Made by a program: the position numbers and the translations under genes. From NCBI RefSeq assembly GCF_017590215.1, contig NZ_JAFFPK010000001.1, positions 1-34,380 on the forward strand: a DNA stretch of 34,380 nt, written 5' to 3'. Source of the DNA: Clostridium sp. CCUG 7971. GTDB lineage: Bacteria; Bacillota; Clostridia; Peptostreptococcales; Peptostreptococcaceae. This document shows, one piece after another, positions 1 to 6,967 of this stretch; the first letter of the stretch is position 1; every line of letters starts with the position of its first letter. Below the pieces are notes generated by a model. It made no database searches. It saw only the letters and a program-made list of their open reading frames with translations, and had not been told where the DNA came from.

Positions 1-1
1 T

Positions 2-898
2 CTATTGTTGTTGTTTTCTTTGCTCTATTTTTAATTTATCCAGATAAGAAACTGCACTAAGTGCTGCTATTTGACCTTGACCTGCTGATTTAATATAAGA
101 ATATGGCTTTCCTACACAGTCTCCTGCTGCAAAGCATCCTTCTATGCTTGTTTTCATGTTAAGATCAACTTTAATATGAGGCCCATCAGTTTCAATACCT
201 GGAACTAATGATTTTGGAGATGCACTGTCTTTTATAACAAATACACCATCTACATCAATTTCTTTTTCTTTAAATGCAACCTTATTAACAAGATTATCTC
301 CTTGTATTTGCATCGGTCTATCATTTATAATTTCTATTGAACTATCTAATACATCTGCTGATCTCATTAAAGATTCATTTTTATACATTGGAATAAAGTA
401 AGTTTTAGATGCTATTTCATTTAAAAAGTTAGCTTCTTCTTCAGATTCTTTATTATATCCTATTATAGCTACTTTTTTATCTTTATATAAAGGTGCATCG
501 CAAGTTGCACAGTAACCTACACCCTTACCTAAAAACTCTTCTTCTCCTTTTATAGGCTTCCCATATTCAACACCAGTGGCTAGTATTACTGTAGTTGCTT
601 CATACATCTCATCACCTGACATTAGTGCAAAATAATCGCCCATAGCATATACGTTGTTTATTTTTTTATTAGATATCTCAATATCCATATTTGTTATATG
701 CTCTTTAAACTTATCTTTTAATTCATCTCCACTTATATCATAAAAACCTAAATAATTATCTATTGACGGAGCCTTTACAAGTTTATTGCTTAAATTTTCA
801 TTTCCAAATATAATTGTACTTTTATTTCTAATTTTTGCATTTACGGCTGCAGATAGCCCGGCTGGACCACTTCCAACTATAGCTATATCATATCTCAT
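2..898 (-). CDS. trxB: Thioredoxin reductase, probably ferredoxin-dependent (FFTR-like)
   Basis: A 298-aa flavoprotein that should reduce the thioredoxin encoded just upstream. The N-terminal FAD dinucleotide fold is clear (VGSGPAGLSAA, residues 8-18), the redox pair is C130/C133 in GYCATCDAPLY, and a second FAD motif (FAAGDC) lies near the C-terminus. The central domain lacks the NADPH signatures of classical TrxB: where GGGxSA is expected the sequence reads AIIGYNKESEEE, and no HRR motif follows. This is the pattern described for clostridial ferredoxin-linked, pyridine-nucleotide-independent reductases, so the electron donor is inferred to be ferredoxin. I chose the ATG at 898 because AGGTGG lies 5 bases upstream; a GTG at 907 would start inside that site. 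The stop is 1 base from the window edge. It follows trxA by 17 bases, so one transcript is likely. Confidence 0.9.
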   Translation of the reverse strand: MRYDIAIVGSGPAGLSAAVNAKIRNKSTIIFGNENLSNKLVKAPSIDNYLGFYDISGDELKDKFKEHITNMDIEISNKKINNVYAMGDYFALMSGDEMYEATTVILATGVEYGKPIKGEEEFLGKGVGYCATCDAPLYKDKKVAIIGYNKESEEEANFLNEIASKTYFIPMYKNESLMRSADVLDSSIEIINDRPMQIQGDNLVNKVAFKEKEIDVDGVFVIKDSASPKSLVPGIETDGPHIKVDLNMKTSIEGCFAAGDCVGKPYSYIKSAGQGQIAALSAVSYLDKLKIEQRKQQQ

Positions 899-915
899 AT
901 TTACCACCTATCATT

Positions 916-1233
916 TTATAAATGTGATTGAACTTTAGCTTTTATTTTTTCTTTAGGCATAAACCCTACTAAAGATTCAACTGGTTTACCATCTTTAAAT
1001 ATCATCATTGTCGGTACTGTTGATATATTAAATTGTTGAGCTATTTCTAAACTTTGGTCTATATCAACTTTTACAAATCTTGCTTCATTTTGCATTTCAC
1101 TCCCTAATTCTTCAAACACTGGAGCTAACATTTTACACGGCCCACACCAAGTTGCAAAAAAGTCTACCACTACTACCCCATTGTTGTTTTCAACCTCGCC
1201 TCTAAATTGAGAAGTACTTATAATTTTCGCCAT
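916..1233 (-). CDS. trxA: Thioredoxin
   Basis: A 105-aa cytosolic thioredoxin of normal length with the canonical active site WCGPC (C30, C33), the buried Asp of the VVVDFFATWC strand and the cis-proline loop STVPTMMIF. It keeps ribonucleotide reductase, peroxiredoxins and other targets reduced and receives electrons from the reductase encoded 17 bases downstream. The start is preceded by AGGAGGGTAAG. Several weak -10-like hexamers lie in the 160 bases upstream, but I cannot choose a promoter. No terminator is seen between trxA and trxB, supporting a two-gene operon. Confidence 0.96.
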   Translation of the reverse strand: MAKIISTSQFRGEVENNNGVVVVDFFATWCGPCKMLAPVFEELGSEMQNEARFVKVDIDQSLEIAQQFNISTVPTMMIFKDGKPVESLVGFMPKEKIKAKVQSHL

Positions 1234-1395
1234 TTTCTTACCCTCCTAAATATCCTTCTATCTATACTATGAATTTCCATATAATATAGTTATTATTTAT
1301 TATAATTTTAAATAATTTTAATTAATGTTTTCTACATTCCAATTATACCCAATATATCGAAGTAAAATCAAATTTTTTATTAATTATTTTTTAGT

Positions 1396-2619
1396 TTATT
1401 TATTTGGGATTACTATTTCAAACTCTGTCTTTTTACCTATTTCTGAATTTACATTTATATTATATTTTAGATTTAAAGATAACATCTTTGCTATAGATAA
1501 TCCTATTCCAGATCCATCGATATCTTTATTTCTTATATTATCGCTTCTAAAGAATCTATCAAATATATGAGGTATATCTTCTTTATTTATACCTATTCCA
1601 GTATCTATAATAGATATAGCTATATATAAATTATCCTTTTGAATAACTTTTATTAAGATATTATCTTCCATTTTTGTATACTTAAATGCATTATCTATAA
1701 ATATAATAATTAGCTGTCTTAGTTTATTTTTATCTGTAGTAATAATTTTATTCTTTAAATCAAAATATACTTCAAAGTTTTTATTTTGAATTTCAGCTAT
1801 ATCAATATAATCATTACTTATTTCATCTATTAACTCTTTTAAATCTATACTTTCTAGATTTAATTTGACAATAGCTTCTTCTTTTGTAAGTGACAATAAA
1901 TCACTTATCATTTTTTTTATTCTTCTAGTTTCTCTCATAGCATCTGCTATAGTCTCTACTTCATCACCTATAGTATTATTAGGAGACTTTAGCATGCTTT
2001 CTAATTTTGACGAAACTATTGATATAGGAGTTCTAATTTCATGTGATGCATCTTGTATAAACTGTGCTTGATTATTCCATGCTGTTTCTATTGGAGATAG
2101 CGCCTTTTTTGTTAAATACAAGGCTAAAAAATAAGTAATCATCAATGCTATTACCATACCAATTATAAATACAAATATAAGTTGTTTAAAAGAATTCATT
2201 TCTATATCTATATTTCTTATTATTTGAATTCTATATTTACCAATATTAATGCTTAGTTCTCTAAACTTATACCCATTTTTACTATATGTAAAAAATTGAT
2301 TTTCTTTATTATGATTTTCAGGTACTAAATCATAGAAATAGCTGTTTCTAGTATAATACCTTATTTCATCGCCTTCATATATATACACCATATTACTCGG
2401 ATCTTCTAATACCATTGGTCCAAAAAATGAAGTATTTTTTAACTGCCTTGATACAGAATTTAATTCTCCACTTAATTTATTATCTATACTATTATAAGTA
2501 AGGTTTTTAAAATAAGAGAATATAAATATAGAAAATATTATTAATAAACTAACAACAACTACTATATTTACCTTTATTAAACTATTTTTTGTCTTAGTAA
2601 ATACATTTTTATTTATCAT
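1396..2619 (-). CDS. Sensor histidine kinase of an OmpR-type two-component system
   Basis: About 407 aa. Membrane segments at roughly residues 18-37 and 147-170 enclose an extracellular domain of about 110 residues, so it is a membrane receptor kinase. The DHp domain has the phosphoacceptor His near residue 193 (DASHEIRTP). The ATPase domain has the N box (FIDNAFKYT), G1 (DTGIGI), F box (IFDRFF) and G2 (GSGIGLSIAK). The junction after the second membrane segment is short, so any HAMP domain is rudimentary. The start is ambiguous: ATG at 2619 or TTG at 2622, both overlapping the end of the response regulator by 11-14 bases, indicating translational coupling. No transporter or other obvious target gene is adjacent, so the signal is unknown. 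Confidence 0.92.
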   Translation of the reverse strand: MINKNVFTKTKNSLIKVNIVVVVSLLIIFSIFIFSYFKNLTYNSIDNKLSGELNSVSRQLKNTSFFGPMVLEDPSNMVYIYEGDEIRYYTRNSYFYDLVPENHNKENQFFTYSKNGYKFRELSINIGKYRIQIIRNIDIEMNSFKQLIFVFIIGMVIALMITYFLALYLTKKALSPIETAWNNQAQFIQDASHEIRTPISIVSSKLESMLKSPNNTIGDEVETIADAMRETRRIKKMISDLLSLTKEEAIVKLNLESIDLKELIDEISNDYIDIAEIQNKNFEVYFDLKNKIITTDKNKLRQLIIIFIDNAFKYTKMEDNILIKVIQKDNLYIAISIIDTGIGINKEDIPHIFDRFFRSDNIRNKDIDGSGIGLSIAKMLSLNLKYNINVNSEIGKKTEFEIVIPNK

Positions 2620-3280
2620 CAAAAATATAACCTACTTTTCTCTTAGTTTTTATATATTTATCATATCCATACTTATTTAATTTTTTTCTTAAATTACTTA
2701 CATATACTTCTACTATTTCCATGCTTGAATCAGATTCCATTCCCCATATTCTGTCATAAATTTGTTCCTTTAGTAAAATGGATCCTTTATTTAATAGAAA
2801 ATACTCTAGCAAATTAAATTGCTTATTTTGAAGTACTATTTCATCTGAACCTATAAATATTCTTTTTTTACTAGTATCTAATTTTAATTCCTTAAACTCT
2901 ATAATATTTCTTTCTTTTAATTTTCCATTAGTTCTAAGAATGGCATATGATCTTGCTACTAATTCTTCTATATAAAATGGCTTTGTTAAATAATCATTGG
3001 CTCCTATTGTAAAGGCTTCTACTTTATCATCTAATGATTCTTTTGCTGTTAATATAAGAACAGGAGTATCTATATTATTTTTTCTCATATTTTTTAAAAT
3101 ATCTACTCCATTTATATTTGGTAGCATTAAATCAAGTATTATTAAATCATATATATTCTGATTTATTAGATATAAAGCCTCTTCTCCATCTTCACATTTC
3201 TCTGTTTCAAAATGTTTATTTAATTCTATGGATATACTTTCTATAAGTTTTTTATTATCTTCAACTATTAATACTTTCAT
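2609..3280 (-). CDS. OmpR/PhoB-family response regulator
   Basis: A 223-aa DNA-binding response regulator. The receiver domain has the acidic pair (VEDN), the phosphoacceptor Asp at residue 50 (LIILDLMLP), the Thr of VLILTAKE and the conserved Lys of YLTKPF. The C-terminal winged helix (residues about 128-223) has the usual family ending, VEVYVSNLRKKL followed by IKTKRKVGYIF. It is the partner of the kinase whose gene overlaps its 3' end. AAGGAG lies upstream of the ATG, and a good sigma-A promoter is at 3326-3353. Its regulon cannot be read from this window. Confidence 0.95.
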   Translation of the reverse strand: MKVLIVEDNKKLIESISIELNKHFETEKCEDGEEALYLINQNIYDLIILDLMLPNINGVDILKNMRKNNIDTPVLILTAKESLDDKVEAFTIGANDYLTKPFYIEELVARSYAILRTNGKLKERNIIEFKELKLDTSKKRIFIGSDEIVLQNKQFNLLEYFLLNKGSILLKEQIYDRIWGMESDSSMEIVEVYVSNLRKKLNKYGYDKYIKTKRKVGYIFDDK

Positions 3281-3325
3281 TTTAACTCCTTCTTAAAATT
3301 ATAGTCTTCATTTTCATATAATTAA

Positions 3326-3353
3326 ATTATACCTCTTAAGAAAAATATGTAAA
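3326..3353 (-). promoter_or_regulatory. Sigma-A-type promoter for the response regulator/kinase operon
   Basis: Reading the minus strand: TTTACA (-35), 16-base spacer, TATAAT (-10), placing the start of transcription about 40 bases before the response regulator ATG. Confidence 0.6.
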
Positions 3354-3370
3354 ATATAATTTATAAAAAA

Positions 3371-3415
3371 TAAAAAGCTTACTATATACTTAATTAATAA
3401 GTAAATACAGTAAGC
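3371..3415 (-). terminator. Intrinsic terminator of the 3475-5305 gene group
   Basis: On the minus strand a long, slightly interrupted hairpin (outer arms GCTTACT/AGTAAGC, inner TTACTTA/TAAGTA) is followed by TTTTTATTTTTT. It lies downstream of the 60-aa gene and ahead of the promoter of the two-component system. Confidence 0.65.
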
Positions 3416-3474
3416 CTTTCACTTTTTTTTAATTTATTATTTATTTTCGATATAACTGCTTTTAACTCGATATA

Positions 3475-3657
3475 TTACTCAAACTTATTTTGGTTATACT
3501 CTTGAATAATCTTAACAAAATCTTCTATATTCATATTATTACCTGTATTATCTATCATTTGATGATAATACCAATTTGCAAATTCTGGATTTGCTAAAGT
3601 TTCATTCATTTTTTCAAAATCTAAATTTCCATGGTTAAAATTATTATTTTCATTCAT
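3475..3657 (-). CDS. Small acidic protein of unknown function (60 aa)
   Basis: I do not recognise this gene. It encodes a 60-residue, Asn-rich, acidic, soluble protein with no membrane segment and no cysteine. The middle (ETLANPEFANWYYHQMI) looks amphipathic and could be a short helix; the N-terminus (MNENNNFNHGN) looks disordered. Support for a real gene is the strong ribosome binding site (AAGGGGTGAT about 6 bases before the ATG), normal codon use and a terminator 60 bases downstream. It follows the lipoprotein gene by 80 bases, in which a possible 9-codon ORF sits, so the three may share a transcript. A spore-associated or regulatory role would be speculation. Confidence 0.7.
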   Translation of the reverse strand: MNENNNFNHGNLDFEKMNETLANPEFANWYYHQMIDNTGNNMNIEDFVKIIQEYNQNKFE

Positions 3658-3682
3658 GTTATCACCCCTTAGAATATTTTTA

Positions 3683-3712
3683 TTATTCGTCGTAGATGTA
3701 GGATTTATACAT
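3683..3712 (-). CDS. Possible 9-aa leader peptide or micro-ORF
   Basis: Between the lipoprotein gene and the 60-aa gene, the minus strand carries a perfect GGAGG, an 8-base spacer and an ATG followed by nine sense codons (MYKSYIYDE) and TAA. The binding site is better than that of many real genes in the window, and no other reading frame uses it. It ends 25 bases before the 60-aa gene's ATG, so it could be a leader affecting that gene's translation, a micropeptide, or the stub of a lost gene. Length alone gives no coding evidence. Confidence 0.35.
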   Translation of the reverse strand: MYKSYIYDE

Positions 3713-3737
3713 TTACTTTTCCTCCTTTTTTTATATA

Positions 3738-4571
3738 TTATTTATTAATGCTAGCTTTATGAGTTTTAAGGTCAATATCTATACTAGCTTTTTCTTTGAC
3801 ATCATCGTAGTTATAGCCTAATATTTCTATTTTTTTTGCAGCTTGAGAAGTTACAGTTTCTATTTCAACTTCTTGTGATGGCTTTAAAACGCTATATTCA
3901 GATATATGACTTACCATTATATATTCGCCATCTTCATTTAATTCTCCTATTTTTAGAATAATATTTCCTAAAGATTTATTTGATGAGTTTTTAACTTTTA
4001 CCCCATAAGTTATTCCATCTTCAGACTCACTTAACTTATATATGTCTGATGTCACTAAAATCTCATAATCTTTACTACTTTCTAATTTTAAAGTTTTTTC
4101 TTTTATCTCTATATCATCATTTTTAGTATTTACTAAAACTTCTTTGCCTTCTGCTTCATAACGATAGCCTACTACTTTTAAACTATCTGTATATTCTTTA
4201 TGTCCAAACACTATATATGCACTTTCTCCTGGATTTAGAGTCATATCTAAAAGTGATTCAGATTTATCTATTATATTTTTATTTTTATCAAATTCTTCAT
4301 ACTCTATCCAAATCTTAGATATATCAAAATTAGCTTTATTTTCTATTCTTGTTGACGTATCTATTTTATTTTTATCACTTTTAACTATATTTACAATTTC
4401 AGAATTTCCTACGCTAATAGCTTTTGCATTATTTTCAGTTATTTCTATACTATGTACGGATTTTTCTTCTTTAACTTTAGTAAAATTATAATTTGTACAC
4501 GCTGTTAATAAAACAATATTTACTAGTATTGCTATAGTTAATAAATATAATTTATTTATATATCTCTTCAT
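3738..4571 (-). CDS. Lipoprotein with two Ig-like (FxLYD-like) repeats
   Basis: A 277-aa predicted lipoprotein. The N-terminus is a type II signal: MKRYINK, a hydrophobic stretch and the lipobox LTAC. The remainder is hydrophilic beta-type sequence made of two similar units of about 95 residues, each running through a Val/Lys strand region, a central loop (LNPGESAYIV in the first, LKPSQEVEIE in the second) and ending in (K)VVGYRYE or EILGYNYD. That layout resembles FxLYD-type extracellular modules, but this is inference. I chose the ATG at 4571 because GAGGTG precedes it; an upstream ATG at 4631 would bury the signal peptide. A TATAAT with a poor -35 lies just upstream, so it may have its own promoter. 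It follows the HTH/RHH gene by 95 bases. Function unknown. Confidence 0.75.
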   Translation of the reverse strand: MKRYINKLYLLTIAILVNIVLLTACTNYNFTKVKEEKSVHSIEITENNAKAISVGNSEIVNIVKSDKNKIDTSTRIENKANFDISKIWIEYEEFDKNKNIIDKSESLLDMTLNPGESAYIVFGHKEYTDSLKVVGYRYEAEGKEVLVNTKNDDIEIKEKTLKLESSKDYEILVTSDIYKLSESEDGITYGVKVKNSSNKSLGNIILKIGELNEDGEYIMVSHISEYSVLKPSQEVEIETVTSQAAKKIEILGYNYDDVKEKASIDIDLKTHKASINK

Positions 4572-4666
4572 ATTTAAACACCTCATGTTTAATATTAATA
4601 TTATTATATTCTTATATTTCAATAATTTCACTTAATTTTGCAGTTTTCATTTTATTTATTAACTAT

Positions 4667-5305
4667 TTACAGTAAATGTTTATATTCATTCATAAAATCA
4701 TTTAATGCTTGAGTTAGTACTTCCGACTTACTAAATTGAGAATTACTGCATATTCTTTCAAAATCTTCCCATGTTTTTTTATCTACTCTTATAGTCGCAC
4801 TTTTTAAATCCTTTAATTCTCTTTTATCAATATTTATATCTTTTTTATTATTTTTCTTCGGTTTTACAGCTCTATAATCTTTAACTTGCATATACCAATC
4901 ATATACTTCACATAGTTTATCCATATCTTCTTGTGTTATATTTATTTTTCTATCTTTTTTAGGTTGAGTTTTCTTAGGTGTAGTTTTAGAAGTGTTAACA
5001 TCTTTACTTAAGTTTTTCTTTTTAGATTGCTTTACAACCTCTTCACTTTTAGTGGTTGTCTTTTTTTCTGTCACTTTCTTTTTACTATTTTCTTTCTTAG
5101 CTGAATTAATATCAGTAAATGAAATTTGATTTATTTCTTTTTTATCTTTTAAAATATATCTTTCATTTTCTAGCTTATATCCTTTTTTATTTAAAAAAGC
5201 TTTTAATGTTTTAGTAACTATTCCAAGTTCTTTTGCTATATCATCAATTGATACTCCTTTATTTTGTAACTCTAAAAATTTATCTAATCTTTCATTTCCT
5301 TTCAT
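4667..5305 (-). CDS. DNA-binding protein: N-terminal HTH, Lys-rich linker, C-terminal ribbon-helix-helix
   Basis: A 212-aa protein of no recognised family. Residues 1-42 look like a small helix-turn-helix (GVSIDDIAKELGIVTKTLKAFL). Residues about 55-115 are a low-complexity linker of Lys, Ser and Thr (KKKVTEKKTTTKSEEVV and similar). The last 45 residues read as a ribbon-helix-helix domain: a short basic strand (KSATIRVDKKTWEDFE) followed by two helices (SKSEVLTQALNDFMNEY). Two DNA-binding modules on a basic tether suggest a chromosome- or plasmid-organising protein or a repressor that bridges sites. The start at 5305 has GGAGG 7 bases upstream; an ATG at 5329 lacks one. A strong promoter lies at 5348-5376. 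The lipoprotein follows on the same strand. Confidence 0.7.
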   Translation of the reverse strand: MKGNERLDKFLELQNKGVSIDDIAKELGIVTKTLKAFLNKKGYKLENERYILKDKKEINQISFTDINSAKKENSKKKVTEKKTTTKSEEVVKQSKKKNLSKDVNTSKTTPKKTQPKKDRKINITQEDMDKLCEVYDWYMQVKDYRAVKPKKNNKKDINIDKRELKDLKSATIRVDKKTWEDFERICSNSQFSKSEVLTQALNDFMNEYKHLL

Positions 5306-5347
5306 ATTTATTCCTCCATCATTATGCATCTATTATTTCGTTTATTT

Positions 5348-5376
5348 ATTGTATCATAATATATATTGTTTAACAA
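5348..5376 (-). promoter_or_regulatory. Sigma-A-type promoter for the HTH/RHH gene
   Basis: Minus strand: TTGTTA (-35), exactly 17 bases, TACAAT (-10), with the gene's ATG about 42 bases downstream. Confidence 0.65.
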
Positions 5377-5622
5377 AACCCTAGTATTTTAGGTAGTAAT
5401 TAAATAATAAATTTTTGTCAAATAAAATTTTTATTTATGGTTAATATATATATATTAATTTACATTTTAATATATAAATTAAAAAATTATTTTATATATT
5501 GCATTATTTTTTATATTTATTGTAAATCTTTAGAAATCGCTATTTTTTCTTATTTTTTTAAACTATTTTTTAAATCTTTGTTATTTTTTTATTTAATTTT
5601 TAGTTTTTTCTAAAAAAAACCA
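5377..5622. other. Gene-free, extremely AT-rich spacer between divergent promoters
   Basis: This stretch is dominated by T and A runs (well over 80% AT by eye). It contains no convincing ORF, RNA motif or terminator hairpin. It separates the minus-strand promoter at 5348-5376 from the pfoR promoter at 5623-5651 and could act as an UP element or curved DNA. Confidence 0.5.
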
Positions 5623-5651
5623 TTTACTTTTGTCGAAAATTATTTTATACT
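5623..5651 (+). promoter_or_regulatory. Sigma-A-type promoter of pfoR
   Basis: TTTACT (-35), 17 bases, TATACT (-10), preceded by A/T tracts that could act as an UP element. The predicted transcript has a leader of about 85 bases before the pfoR ATG. The leader is unusually GC-rich locally (AATCGCCGCGGG around 5675-5686) and holds a small CCAA/TTGG hairpin at about 5696-5708. Confidence 0.6.
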
Positions 5652-5743
5652 CATAATTGTTCAAAGGCATATTCAATCGCCGCGGGAAAACACTACCAAG
5701 AAAATTGGTTAGTTATAATTTTTTAATTAGGAGGAAAATTAAA

Positions 5744-6781
5744 ATGACACAAATTTTAACAGGTACTGCATTATTATTAGTAGTATTGGCATTATTCACT
5801 TTATTCAGTTACAAAGCTCCGCAAGGGATGAAGGCAATGGGAGCGTTAGCAAACGCTGCTTGTGCTAGTTTCTTAGTTGAAGCTTTCCATGCATCAGTAT
5901 TTGGTGATTTAGTTGGTATAGAATTCTTAGGTAAAGTTGGTCAAGCAAACGGTTCATTAGGTGGAGTTGCAGCTGCTATATTAGTACCACTTGCATTAGG
6001 TGTATCTCCAGTTTACGCTGTATTAACAGGTTTAGCTTGTTCAGGATTTGGTATACTTCCAGGTTTCATAGCTGGTTATGTAACATCATTCGTTGTTAAA
6101 TTCTTAGAAAAGAAAGTTCCAGCAGGACTTGATTTAATAGTTATAATATTAGTAGGAGCTCCATTAGCAAGATTTATAGCTATGAATATGTCTCCAATAG
6201 TTGATGGTACTTTATTACAAATCGGTAAAGTTTTAATAGAAGCTGCTAATGCTTCTCCAATAGTTATGGGTCTTATACTTGGTGGATTAATAACAGTTGT
6301 TGCAACTGCTCCACTTAGTTCAATGGCATTAACTTCAATAATAGGTTTAACAGGTGTACCAATGGCTATAGGTGCTTTAGCAGTATTCGGTTCTTCTTTC
6401 ATGAACTATGTATTCTTCTCAAAAATGAAGTTTGGTTCAAAGAAAGATACAATATCTGTTGCAATAGAGCCATTAACACAATCAGATATAATATCTGCTA
6501 ACCCATTACCAGTTTACTGTACTAACTTTATAGGTGGAGCTATGTCTGGTGTAATAGTTGCTTATATGGGTCTTACTGTATCAACTCCTGGTATGGCTAC
6601 TCCAATAGCAGGTTTTGCAATATCAGTTGCTCAAAACGGAACTAGAGCTTTAATAGCTGCTGCAGGATGTATAGTAGTAAGTATATTAGGTGCATTCATA
6701 GGACATGCAATATTCAAAAATACAAAAATAAAAACAGCTGCTGAAATCAGAGGAACTCAACAAGATGATTTAATAGCTTAA
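5744..6781 (+). CDS. pfoR: PfoR-family membrane protein (PTS EIIC-like)
   Basis: A 345-aa polytopic membrane protein of the PTS_EIIC_2 family. The sequence is nearly all hydrophobic helices rich in Gly and Ala, with conserved family stretches such as KAPQGMKAMGALANAACASF near residue 25 and the repeated ATAPLSSMAL/NGTRALIAAAG type loops. PfoR of Clostridium perfringens, named for its effect on perfringolysin O expression, is the closest relative I recognise and has nearly the same length. No IIA or IIB domain is fused or adjacent, so a transport role in a PTS is uncertain. The ATG at 5744 has GGAGG 9 bases upstream; the longer frame opening at 5657 has no ribosome site. Codon use favours a few optimal codons (GGT, GCT, CCA), suggesting high expression. 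Monocistronic, with a strong terminator. Confidence 0.82.
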   Translation: MTQILTGTALLLVVLALFTLFSYKAPQGMKAMGALANAACASFLVEAFHASVFGDLVGIEFLGKVGQANGSLGGVAAAILVPLALGVSPVYAVLTGLACSGFGILPGFIAGYVTSFVVKFLEKKVPAGLDLIVIILVGAPLARFIAMNMSPIVDGTLLQIGKVLIEAANASPIVMGLILGGLITVVATAPLSSMALTSIIGLTGVPMAIGALAVFGSSFMNYVFFSKMKFGSKKDTISVAIEPLTQSDIISANPLPVYCTNFIGGAMSGVIVAYMGLTVSTPGMATPIAGFAISVAQNGTRALIAAAGCIVVSILGAFIGHAIFKNTKIKTAAEIRGTQQDDLIA

Positions 6782-6785
6782 TATA

Positions 6786-6819
6786 AAAAAAGAACACAGG
6801 TTAATCTGTGTTCTTTTTT
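6786..6819 (+). terminator. Intrinsic terminator after pfoR
   Basis: A perfect 14-bp arm hairpin (core AGAACACAG/CTGTGTTCT, loop GTTAAT-like) with an A-tract before it and T6 after it, starting 4 bases past the pfoR stop. The symmetrical A and T tracts would also let it stop transcripts from the tRNA side. Confidence 0.9.
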
Positions 6820-6830
6820 ATATATTTTAT

Positions 6831-6914
6831 TGGTGCGGATGAAGGGAGTCGAACCCCCACGCCATAGGCGCCAGATCCTAAGTCTGGTGCGTCTGCCAAT
6901 TCCGCCACATCCGC
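6831..6914 (-). tRNA. tRNA-Leu (anticodon UAG)
   Basis: The minus strand folds into a class II tRNA. The acceptor stem is GCGGATG/CATCCGC with discriminator A and an encoded CCA end. There is a D arm, an anticodon stem CCAGA/TCTGG with a seven-base loop CTTAGGA giving anticodon TAG, a long variable arm (GCGCC...GGCGT) and a T arm GGGGGTTCGACTCCC. The long variable arm and UAG anticodon identify leucine (CUA codons). It stands alone between pfoR and the pentapeptide gene. No phage or island insertion is visible beside it. Confidence 0.95.
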
Positions 6915-6967
6915 CAATATTTATTTCAATATAATTGTAGTCCTATTTAATTTGTTTAGCAACAATT

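Noticed and set aside
1325-1570. Plus-strand 81-codon frame overlapping the histidine kinase 3' end
   Set aside because: No ribosome site; it mirrors the kinase coding strand.
6831-6914. tRNA-Leu as an integration site
   Set aside because: No integrase, no direct repeat of the tRNA 3' end nearby, and ordinary flanking genes.
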